64,000 bases of DNA from Oceanisphaera arctica (GTDB taxonomy: Bacteria; Pseudomonadota; Gammaproteobacteria; Enterobacterales; Aeromonadaceae). The stretch is taken from assembly GCF_002936955.1 (NCBI RefSeq), contig NZ_MPZM01000006.1, positions 1 through 64,000 on the forward strand, given 5' to 3'. The translations under genes and the position numbers were made by a program. The notes beneath the pieces were generated by a model that had not been told where the DNA came from, made no database searches, and saw only the letters and a list, made by a program, of their open reading frames with translations. Below, piece by piece: positions 21,989 through 29,751 of the stretch. Numbering within the stretch: the stretch's first letter is position 1; each line of letters begins with the position of its first letter.

Positions 21989-22063
21989 CTTGGTGGAAAG
22001 AATTTTAGCGGGTAGCGGATCTTGCCGTGACCAGATCCGCTACACCCGAGTAAAAACGAGGAT

Positions 22064-22510
22064 CTAGTGCTGCGATAACCATAGACCCAGCCACGTTGTG
22101 GCGATCGCCTCCGGTGGATCCGGCAGACTGACATCTATGTCCAGCCGATCCCCGATCCGCTCTGCGCCTAGATCCTCAAGCTGTCGATCCAGTGTTTGAA
22201 TGGCATGGCAGAAGGTATCGTACGCCGAATCACCCAGGCCGACGGCCAGATACGCCAGTCCGGTCAAATCCGGCCCTTGTTCGTTCAATTGCTGAGAGAA
22301 GGGCTGAATATTGTCGGGCAGGTCGCCGGCGCCATGGGTAGAGCAGACCAGCAGCAGGTAATGATCGGGCCTGATCAAGATGTGATCAAGCTGGGGAGAA
22401 GTGTGAATAACCGTTTGATGACCGTGGTTTTGCAGGATCCCGGCCAGTTCATCGGCCAGATCTTCCGCGCTGCCGAGGGTGGAGCCCACCAACAGGGTGA
22501 AGTGACTCAT
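22064..22510 (-). CDS. mioC: Flavodoxin-like protein MioC
   Basis: 148-residue FMN-binding flavodoxin fold. The phosphate loop is LLVGSTLGSAEDLADEL and the later FMN segments are STHGAGDLPDN and GLGDSAYDTFCHA. E. coli MioC is linked to biotin synthase electron transfer. The ATG at 22510 follows AAGGAAC; the frame upstream of it adds 28 unlikely residues. Transcription runs toward oriC, as in E. coli. Confidence 0.93.
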   Translation of the reverse strand: MSHFTLLVGSTLGSAEDLADELAGILQNHGHQTVIHTSPQLDHILIRPDHYLLLVCSTHGAGDLPDNIQPFSQQLNEQGPDLTGLAYLAVGLGDSAYDTFCHAIQTLDRQLEDLGAERIGDRLDIDVSLPDPPEAIATTWLGLWLSQH

Positions 22511-22647
22511 ACAGTTCCTTGATAAAGACAATGGCGCCGATTTTAGCATCATCCGGGGAGAACTGTGGCTCAGGATGTGAGCCGTTCGGCACATATCCTG
22601 CCCGGAACTGTCATAGCGCGGATAGCGTGCGATGGCGAATTCGCTGT

Positions 22648-23361
22648 CTATCCCCCTACGGATATCAAATGAAATTCTTGCCCGTCAAAACTCAGAATTA
22701 CCCCCCTGGGAGTAATGCTTTGCAGTCGCAAGGCCCCGAATTGCTGGCCTTCACGCAGCATCTGCCCGTTGATGCTGGCCATCCGGCTGCTGGCGGTTTT
22801 AGAGTAGATATGAACCGACAGCGTCAGTGCGGGCAGCTTCGACCGAATGTTGGCCGGCAGCTCGCGCAGATCAGGCACACCAGGGTCGAACGCCGGTTCG
22901 GGAACGGACACCGGGTCGGAAGCCGCTACCGGCTCGGGCCCGGTAATGACGGTGGTGGGCGCCGCCATGGTGCCGGCTGGCGGGGCGGGATTCATGGTCA
23001 GGGCGGGAGGCTCGTCAAGCAGGATACGTACCGGTACGGAGCCAAGCGCAATCGGCGTTCTGGCCGTGGTGGTGGCCGGTTGCGCGGGTGCAGTCTTCTC
23101 GGGAGGCGCCGAGCCGGGATAGGGCTTAGGTAAAGGGATGGCTTGCTGTGGCGATTGCAGCCATGCCGAGCCGATTTTACCCAGGCCATATCCCAGCATC
23201 AGTGCCAGCAGCACGCCGGCAAGCAGCCACCATAATCGTCGCCGATAGCGGGGAGCTGGCGGTAAACTCGGCGTTTCCGTCGGTGTATGGTTTCCCGCCG
23301 CCGATGTCTGTTGGCCTCGTTTTCGTTCCGATTGTTTAAGCGCATCAAGGATGTATGACAC
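22648..23361 (-). CDS. gspB: Type II secretion protein GspB (ExeB-like)
   Basis: 237 residues. N-terminal MSYILDALKQSERKR is the usual GspB start. One membrane helix (about 44-62, WWLLAGVLLALMLGYGLG) is followed by a long Pro/Ala-rich periplasmic linker and a C-terminal T2SSB domain (SVHIYSKTASSRMASINGQ). In Aeromonas ExeB joins ExeA in an inner-membrane complex that helps the secretin through the peptidoglycan. Overlaps gspA by 17 bp. Confidence 0.9.
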   Translation of the reverse strand: MSYILDALKQSERKRGQQTSAAGNHTPTETPSLPPAPRYRRRLWWLLAGVLLALMLGYGLGKIGSAWLQSPQQAIPLPKPYPGSAPPEKTAPAQPATTTARTPIALGSVPVRILLDEPPALTMNPAPPAGTMAAPTTVITGPEPVAASDPVSVPEPAFDPGVPDLRELPANIRSKLPALTLSVHIYSKTASSRMASINGQMLREGQQFGALRLQSITPRGVILSFDGQEFHLISVGG

Positions 23362-25066
23362 TGGTTATCTCCTGTTGACCGGCAAGTCCGGGCAAGTCGT
23401 TAAGCAGGCTGGCGCTGAGATAAATGCTGGTTTGTGGCCCGAAAATGCCATCGGCGGTCAGCCCCTTGCTGCGTTGAAATGCCCTGATATCACCGACGAG
23501 TACCTCGTCATAATATTGGTGCTGCCGACGAGGTGCTCGTTCTTGCAAGCTCGCCATTTGCTGTTCCAGCCAGGCGACGACTTTTCCTTTGCTACCGGGG
23601 TACAGTGGTGCCTGATAATGCGGCGGCAACTGCCACAGCAGAACGTAGCTGTGGGGCCAGCTGGCGGCCAGCTCCGTCAGTGACATGCGCTTGAGCTGAC
23701 CGCCCACCATCAGTTCTGCCCGTTCACCATCGATACGGGTCAGAATGGCATATACGGCTCCCTTTTCTGGGTACTCCAGGCGAAAAATGACCGGGTGGTT
23801 CTGTTGCCGCACCGTTGCGAGATTACCGTTCTGAAAGGCGCATTCCAGCCGATGCCGGCGCGAAAAAGGGCACACCACCGGATCTTCCGTGGGGTCGTAA
23901 TCCAGCCCCCACAGCGAGAAAAGATGCTGATATGCCATAACCTGGCTCAGGTCGGTGGTCAGGGCCGCAGGCCATTGCCATGGATCAAGCGGCGTTGCGC
24001 TATCACTCGGCGTTGGTGTTACTTCAGCCGGCGGAGCGGGTTCCGGGGCGAGAGCGCCGGTGATGCGTTGTTCAGGGCGTTGTTCGGAGCCTTGCTCCAT
24101 CTGTTGTGGCGGGCGGACGACATCGATGGACATCGGCGTTGCCAGCCTGGCGATGTCTGAAATGGCCGGCCATGTTGACTGAGCAAGCCAGCCACCGGTG
24201 ACAACCAGAGCGAGCAGGCCGGCGGCAATGGCAAGGAGCCGCCAGCGCGCGAGTGGCGGCGAAACGCCCAGCACTTCAACGGCGGCGCGGTTCAGGGTGG
24301 CCAGGTCGACCCGGGGTAGCCGTTGTACATAGGCCCCCAGCAAGGCCCGGTCGCAGATCACGTTGATAAGCCGGGGCACGCCGCCGGTCAGGCGATACAG
24401 CCGGTGCAGGCTGTTGTGCCGGAACAGTGCCGCTTCTATGCCCGCCACCGATAACCGGTGGGCAATATAGGCCTTCATTTCCGCGAAGGTCAGGGGAGCC
24501 AGATGGTAGCGAGCGGTGATCCGCTGGGATAACTGACGCAGTTCGGGTTGCTTTAGCTTGTCCGCCAGCTCCGGTTGCCCAAGCAGGATAATCTGCAACA
24601 GCTTGTGGGTATCGGTTTCCAGGTTGGTCAGCAGCCGGATCTGCTCCAGCACCTCGGTGGAGAGATTCTGGGCCTCGTCGATGATCAGCACCGTCTGGCG
24701 GCCCCGGGCATGGGTCTCGAGTAGATGATGATGAATGGCATCGGTCAGCTGCCTGCCATTGGACGGTTCCGGCACCGTTATCGCCAGCTCCTGACAGATG
24801 GCGGCCAGCAACTCCTGTACCGAACAGCCGGGGTTGAGAATAAACGCCAGATCGGTTTGCTCCGGTACCTGTTCCAGCAGACAGCGACACACCGTGGTTT
24901 TTCCGGTGCCGACCTCACCGGTCAGCAGTACAAAACCGCCGTGACAGACGAGTCCATACTGCAAATGAGCCAGCGCCTCTCTGTGTTGCTGGCTGAGGTA
25001 GAGATAACGCGGATCGGGCGCAATGGAAAAAGGCAGATCGCTGAGGCCGAAATAAGAGTCGTACAT
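23345..25066 (-). CDS. gspA: Type II secretion ATPase GspA (ExeA-like)
   Basis: 573 residues. AAA ATPase domain (about 1-270): Walker A LLTGEVGTGKTT, Walker B TVLIIDEAQNLS. A membrane helix follows near 280-300 (RWRLLAIAAGLLALVV), then a periplasmic region and a C-terminal peptidoglycan-binding domain (DIRAFQRSKGLTADGIFGPQT). ExeA remodels peptidoglycan for secretin assembly. The ATG at 25066 matches the ExeA start MYxxYFGL; an upstream GTG at 25087 is less likely. Divergent from the sigma-54 activator gene. Confidence 0.92.
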   Translation of the reverse strand: MYDSYFGLSDLPFSIAPDPRYLYLSQQHREALAHLQYGLVCHGGFVLLTGEVGTGKTTVCRCLLEQVPEQTDLAFILNPGCSVQELLAAICQELAITVPEPSNGRQLTDAIHHHLLETHARGRQTVLIIDEAQNLSTEVLEQIRLLTNLETDTHKLLQIILLGQPELADKLKQPELRQLSQRITARYHLAPLTFAEMKAYIAHRLSVAGIEAALFRHNSLHRLYRLTGGVPRLINVICDRALLGAYVQRLPRVDLATLNRAAVEVLGVSPPLARWRLLAIAAGLLALVVTGGWLAQSTWPAISDIARLATPMSIDVVRPPQQMEQGSEQRPEQRITGALAPEPAPPAEVTPTPSDSATPLDPWQWPAALTTDLSQVMAYQHLFSLWGLDYDPTEDPVVCPFSRRHRLECAFQNGNLATVRQQNHPVIFRLEYPEKGAVYAILTRIDGERAELMVGGQLKRMSLTELAASWPHSYVLLWQLPPHYQAPLYPGSKGKVVAWLEQQMASLQERAPRRQHQYYDEVLVGDIRAFQRSKGLTADGIFGPQTSIYLSASLLNDLPGLAGQQEITSVIHP

Positions 25067-25207
25067 GATGGCCGTCCCTGGGTGCACATGGGTATAAATA
25101 TAGAAGTCGTCTGCTCAACCCGCTCATCCGGTAGCGGCTTTACCATGCGGGATTAAATTTCGGCTGTACTAAACTGGTTGGTATCTGTTCAAGGATGGCG
25201 ATAGATA

Positions 25208-26602
25208 ATGACAACAGAAACCACATCTCGATGCCGGGCACGTGAACCGGAGCAGACCCAGAGAAAGGTGCTTTACCTTCATTGGTCATCGGCGCGGGAA
25301 GAGGAGGTGACCGAGCTGCTGGATGACTGGCAGGTGATCCGGGTTGGCTCGGTTCAGGAGGCGCGTGCGGCCATGCAGGACTGTCCGTTTCGAGTGGCGC
25401 TGGTGCGTTTTGGAGAGCTGGATCATGAGCGGCAAGTGGCCTTCGAACAGCTGGTGGAGGAATCACCGCCACTGTACTGGATTGCCCTGATCGATGCGGA
25501 CAGCGCAGAGCAGAGTACCTTCAGCCAGTTGATCTATGACTATTTCTTCGACTATTACACCCTGCCGCTTACCGACAAGATACCCTTTCTGTCGGCTACC
25601 CTGGGTCATGCCTATGGCCTGGGAGCCTTGTGTGATGCCGAGCATGAGCAGCGACGCTATCAGGAAGAATGCCAGATGGTGGGCGCCAGCCCGGCCATCA
25701 GGCTGGTGTTCAGCCAGATCCGCAAGGTAGCGGGGGTGGATGCCACCGTGCTGATCGCCGGCAACAGCGGCACCGGCAAGGAGCTGGTTGCCCGAGCCAT
25801 TCATCAGCGCTCCCGGCGTCGACTCGGACCCTTTGTGGCACTGAACTGCGGCGCCCTGCCGGAGAATCTGGTGCAGGCCGAGCTGTTCGGTCATGAAAAA
25901 GGTGCCTTTACCGGTGCCCATTGCCGCAAGATAGGGCGAATTGAAGCCGCCACCGGCGGCACCTTGTTTCTCGATGAAATCGGTGATCTGCCGCTGTCAT
26001 TGCAGGTAAATCTGCTGCGATTTCTGCAGGAAGAAACCATAGAGCGGCTGGGTGGCCATGAAACCCTGTACATCGATGCCCGGGTCATTGCCGCCACCCA
26101 CCGGGATTTGGAGGACGAAATAAAACAGGGCGCCTTTCGGGAAGATCTCTATTACCGGCTGAACGTGCTCAGCATTGAAGTGCCGGATCTCAAGGAGCGG
26201 GACGGAGATATAGAGCTGCTGGCCAACTTCTTCTTTCGCAAGTTTACCGAGGGCAGGCAGCACAAGGTCAGAGGCTTCAGCCGCAAGGCCATGGCCGCCA
26301 TGAACCGGCACGACTGGCCCGGAAATGTGCGCGAGATGATCAACCGGGTGCGCAAGGCCATAGTGATGAGTGACAACCGCTTGATTACCGCCACCGATCT
26401 GGGGCTGAACAAGGGCGGGAGCGAAGGGACTGTGCCTACCCTGGAGCAGGCCCGCCATCAGGCCGAGCGGCAGGCCATCCGGTGCAGCCTGAAAAAAGCC
26501 GATCATAATGTGACTTCTGCCGCCCGTATGCTGGGAGTATCCCGGGTCACCTTGTATCGGCTGATGGAAAAGCATCGGCTGAATGAGGCCGGAAAAAACT
26601 GA
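25208..26602 (+). CDS. VpsR-like sigma-54 activator with degenerate receiver
   Basis: 464 residues. The N-terminal receiver-like domain (about 17-135) has Arg-Phe (VALVRFGEL) where a phospho-acceptor Asp would sit. The central AAA domain keeps Walker A with Asn instead of Glu (GNSGTGKE), GAFTGA for sigma-54 contact, and Walker B GGTLFLDEIGDLP. The C-terminus is a Fis-type helix-turn-helix (NVTSAARMLGVSRVTLYRLMEK). This layout recalls Vibrio VpsR, an activator that binds c-di-GMP. It is divergent from gspAB, so control of secretion or matrix genes is a reasonable guess; the ligand is not shown. Confidence 0.82.
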   Translation: MTTETTSRCRAREPEQTQRKVLYLHWSSAREEEVTELLDDWQVIRVGSVQEARAAMQDCPFRVALVRFGELDHERQVAFEQLVEESPPLYWIALIDADSAEQSTFSQLIYDYFFDYYTLPLTDKIPFLSATLGHAYGLGALCDAEHEQRRYQEECQMVGASPAIRLVFSQIRKVAGVDATVLIAGNSGTGKELVARAIHQRSRRRLGPFVALNCGALPENLVQAELFGHEKGAFTGAHCRKIGRIEAATGGTLFLDEIGDLPLSLQVNLLRFLQEETIERLGGHETLYIDARVIAATHRDLEDEIKQGAFREDLYYRLNVLSIEVPDLKERDGDIELLANFFFRKFTEGRQHKVRGFSRKAMAAMNRHDWPGNVREMINRVRKAIVMSDNRLITATDLGLNKGGSEGTVPTLEQARHQAERQAIRCSLKKADHNVTSAARMLGVSRVTLYRLMEKHRLNEAGKN

Positions 26603-26767
26603 TCCTGTTTCTTGTGGTTAACAGTTTGCGATAACCGTTTTCTATAACAGGAGTTGAAAACGAGTAAAAATATCTGATTATATTGGGATATTTAAATATG
26701 GTGTAAAACTTGCTTTGTTTATTCTACGCATCGATTTTCCTGACGTAGAGTTATCCGGCATAACACC

Positions 26768-26932
26768 ATGAAGCATGAAAGAGTGAAAAAAGCATCGCAG
26801 GCAGACAGCAAAAGAAAAAAGCTCATTCGGGTCTGTCTTCGCTGTGGCCCGCATCTCTACTGCCGTTATTATCCCCGCCGCCATTGCTGCCCGCACATTG
26901 ATCTGTGGGACGAGCTTTATCACCGATATTGA
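26768..26932 (+). CDS. Possible 54-residue Cys-rich basic protein
   Basis: ATG frame encoding a Lys/Arg-rich N-terminus, then CLRCG, a further Cys in LYCRYY and a CC pair in RRHCCPH. Five Cys with a CxxC look like a small metal-binding knuckle. No clear ribosome site precedes the ATG and I recognise no family. It could be chance coding in an AT-rich spacer. Confidence 0.3.
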   Translation: MKHERVKKASQADSKRKKLIRVCLRCGPHLYCRYYPRRHCCPHIDLWDELYHRY

Positions 26933-27157
26933 AACAGCCTGTAAAACCCGTGATAACGTTCAGTTTCATTCGGAAATAACCATGACAAAAACTGACGGTA
27001 CAGAGATGGTATTGAATAGTTGAGTCGATAGCTTTGCGTGCAAGTGATTAAAAAATAACCAGTTAAGATATTCCATCGATATTAGTCACTTAACATTTCA
27101 TAATCATATTCAATAGACTCCATGTGCTTTAAATTTAACCGTCATGATTGTTTTTAT

Positions 27158-27173
27158 ACCAATGTGGAATAAA
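27158..27173. promoter_or_regulatory. Motif shared with the gspE upstream region
   Basis: ACCAATGTGGAATAAA here and ACCAATATGGAATAAA at 42884-42899 match at 15 of 16 bases. Here it is 184 bp before the protease start. Function unknown. Confidence 0.3.
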
Positions 27174-27356
27174 AAGTAACCAGTTCGGAATGCTATAGTG
27201 CCCGCCGTTCGGTTGCCTGAGCACCATTTGAGTGTCTTGCAACCGCCATTCGCCAGAGCAGTAACTACTGCCATCCTGGTACGCAATTCATTATTAAAGA
27301 TTTGAATGGCTCCTTAGTTGGGGCAGGCATTCTTTTTTGTTTTTTGGGAGAAACCG

Positions 27357-29696
27357 ATGCGCCTCTCCAGGCCTGCTATTGCCTCTTTACTGGCAGCTGG
27401 CGGTATTACCGCCGCGCTGAGTATGTCGTTACCCGCCTTTGCCGGACCGGAACATCAGGATCATTCCGTTGCCGAAACATCGGCGGCCGCCGCGCAAGAT
27501 GCCCGTCAGCAGGCAGAGCAGCAGACCGGCGCCCTGCTGGCGCAATACCGGTACTGGCAGGCCGCCGCCAATAGCGCAGACAAATCCCGTGCCCTGTTAA
27601 CCCTGACGGAACTGGCCGATGCCCGCGGCACTATGATGGCCGAGCTGGCAGCAGCGGATCCGCGGGCGGTGCTGGACACAGCCATTTCCGAGCAACAGCG
27701 GCAGGGCATGCCGGCCGATATTCGGGCCATGCTGGAGCAGCGTTTCGAGCTGGAAGGAGAGCTGGAAGCGCGTTATGAAGATGATGCTGATGGTGGTCAC
27801 CGCCTGCTGCACCGGCTGAAGACGGCAGATGGAGAGGAAGTCACCCTGCTTGCCACCGACAACCAGGCCGAACTACCTCACGGCAGTCGGGTCAAGGCCA
27901 AGGGCTGGTTGCTGCCCAAGGCGGAAGGGGTAGTAGACGAGACCGGGGTGGTGAATGGCGGGCTGCAATTACTACAAATCGGTGGTGATGGCACCGCAAC
28001 CGGCTCCTCGGTGATGTCGAGCTCCGGCCCCAGTCTGGGCGAACAAAAGACCCTGGTGATGCTGGTCAACTTTACAGACAAAGCCGAACAGCCATATACC
28101 AGGGAAGAGGCTAGTCAGCTGATTTTCGGCCAGGTCGATGCCTATTATCAGGAGAATACCTACCGTCGTAGCTGGTTGACGGGAGAGGTGGCGGGTTGGT
28201 TCACCATACCGCTGTCCAGCCAGGTCTGTGACGTGCAGACACTGGCTGCACAGGCTCAGGATGAGGCTGTCGAAGCCGGCGTCGAATTGTCTCAATACAA
28301 TCGTTATATCTATGTTTTTCCAAATAATTCCTGTGGCTTTTCCGGCACGGCCACCGTGGGGGGAACCCCTTCCCAAGCCTGGATAAACCAGAGCCTGACC
28401 CTGACTACCATGGCCCATGAATTCGGCCATAATCTGGGCACAGTCCATGCCCACTCCCTGGTGTGTAACGATGGTACCAGTGTCGGCGCCGGCGGCGGTG
28501 CCGTGGGTGCGACCCCCTGGCCAAACTGTACCAACCTGGAATACGGTGATGGCCTGGATGTGATGGGCTGGGCAGCTTCCGGCCATTTCAATGCGATGCA
28601 AAAGCAGCGGCTGGGCTGGTTGGATGACGAACAAGTGCTGACCGTGACCGACAGCGGCCAGTACAGCCTGTCTCCGGTGGCGGCTCAACAGGCCGGAGTC
28701 AAGGCCCTAAAAATACTGAAAAATATCAATGAGAACGGGCGCAAGACCTGGTATTACCTGGAATATCGCCAGCCCATCGGCTTCGATGGTTCTATCGCGG
28801 CTGCGGATAGCATGATGGATACGGAAAATGTAACCAATGGGGTGACGGTGCGGGTGCACTACGAAGGGGGGGCTTCCAATGGCGTCTATCTGCTGGATAT
28901 GACGCCGGAAACCAATGGCGATCTCTACACCCGGGATCCGGCGCTGGAGGCGGGCAGCACCTTTGTCGATCCGGATGGCCTGCTCGAATTTACCCCGATT
29001 AGGGTCGATGGCACTGAAGCCGTCGTCGATATCCGTTTGTTCGATAGCCCCTGTGTCAGCCAGCCGGGGGTTGTTGAGGCCATATCCGCAAGCCAGCAGG
29101 GCGCTCCGGGGGAGACGTTGAGCTACCAGTTACGGGTAACTAACCCCAATGGCGTTGATTGTGGCTCACTGGATATCGCCCTTGACGTTCAGGGGCCGAC
29201 CGGCTGGTCGGTACAGCAGGCCGACAGCCTGTTGTCATTGGCTCCGGGCGAGACGGTCACCACCAGTTTGGCGGTGACCTCGGCCGCCGATGCCGCTTCG
29301 GGGGACCATGGCATCATAGTCAGTGCCTGGAGTGGCGAGGCCGAGGCCAGCACCCAACTGGTCTACCGGGTGGTGGCCGACAGCCTGCCGCCGGTGGCGG
29401 TGGACGACGATGCCCAGATGGACAGCAAGCAGCCGATCGTTATCTATGTGCTCAATAATGACTGGGATCCGGCCGAAGCGCCCTTGAGGGTGTCCGGGGT
29501 TACCCAGGGAGCTAAGGGTAGCGTGGTGATCAATGGCGACGGCAGCCTGAGCTATACACCGGCGCGTAATTTCAAAAACGGTGACAGCTTCGACTATCAG
29601 ATCACCAATGGCAGTCACAGTGCCCAGGCCAGGGTCCGCATCAGCCTGACCGGTACCGGCGGCACCGGCGGTGGGCCGGGTAAGGGTAAAAAATAG
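27357..29696 (+). CDS. Secreted metzincin metalloprotease (M11-like) with C-terminal Ig-like domains
   Basis: 779 residues with a signal peptide (about 1-29, ending PAFA). An N-terminal helical propeptide-like part precedes a catalytic domain with HEFGHNLGTVH (His354, Glu355, His358, His364) and a Met-turn DVMGW (Met403), the metzincin layout closest to gametolysin-like M11 peptidases. A NEW3-like beta domain (about 575-680) and a cadherin/Ig-like domain (PPVAVDDDAQ... to the end) follow, then a Gly/Lys tail. The ATG at 27357 follows GGGAG. With a type II secretion operon nearby it is a likely secretion substrate. The target protein is unknown. Confidence 0.85.
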   Translation: MRLSRPAIASLLAAGGITAALSMSLPAFAGPEHQDHSVAETSAAAAQDARQQAEQQTGALLAQYRYWQAAANSADKSRALLTLTELADARGTMMAELAAADPRAVLDTAISEQQRQGMPADIRAMLEQRFELEGELEARYEDDADGGHRLLHRLKTADGEEVTLLATDNQAELPHGSRVKAKGWLLPKAEGVVDETGVVNGGLQLLQIGGDGTATGSSVMSSSGPSLGEQKTLVMLVNFTDKAEQPYTREEASQLIFGQVDAYYQENTYRRSWLTGEVAGWFTIPLSSQVCDVQTLAAQAQDEAVEAGVELSQYNRYIYVFPNNSCGFSGTATVGGTPSQAWINQSLTLTTMAHEFGHNLGTVHAHSLVCNDGTSVGAGGGAVGATPWPNCTNLEYGDGLDVMGWAASGHFNAMQKQRLGWLDDEQVLTVTDSGQYSLSPVAAQQAGVKALKILKNINENGRKTWYYLEYRQPIGFDGSIAAADSMMDTENVTNGVTVRVHYEGGASNGVYLLDMTPETNGDLYTRDPALEAGSTFVDPDGLLEFTPIRVDGTEAVVDIRLFDSPCVSQPGVVEAISASQQGAPGETLSYQLRVTNPNGVDCGSLDIALDVQGPTGWSVQQADSLLSLAPGETVTTSLAVTSAADAASGDHGIIVSAWSGEAEASTQLVYRVVADSLPPVAVDDDAQMDSKQPIVIYVLNNDWDPAEAPLRVSGVTQGAKGSVVINGDGSLSYTPARNFKNGDSFDYQITNGSHSAQARVRISLTGTGGTGGGPGKGKK

Positions 29697-29700
29697 CTTA

Positions 29701-29736
29701 AAAAAAAGCGGTGGCATTGCGCCACCGCGTTTATTT
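29701..29736. terminator. Bidirectional terminator
   Basis: GCGGTGGC (29708-29715), loop, GCCACCGC (29721-29728), with an A-run on the left and a T-rich run on the right. It serves the convergent protease and Ig-repeat genes. Confidence 0.88.
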
Positions 29737-29751
29737 TTGTCCCAGGCAGGA

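Larger units (their letters stand above)
21575..22063. other. Chromosomal replication origin oriC
   Basis: 489 bp between mnmG and mioC, the exact E. coli position. It contains three tandem 13-mers, two consensus DnaA boxes (TTATNCACA), two near-consensus boxes and roughly seventeen GATC sites, the density expected for Dam/SeqA control. Left-to-right order (13-mers, reverse-oriented first box, middle boxes, last reverse box) parallels E. coli oriC. I did not identify an IHF or Fis site with confidence. Confidence 0.95.
26603..27356. other. AT-rich intergenic region
   Basis: About 750 bp between the activator and the protease gene. It holds one short Cys-rich open frame (26768-26932, listed separately) and a motif shared with the gspE upstream region at 27158-27173. 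The protease promoter must lie here but I cannot assign it. Confidence 0.5.

Noticed and set aside
25142-25157. Possible third copy of the ACCAATRTGGAATAAA motif
   Set aside because: Only 11 of 16 bases match, too weak to call alone.
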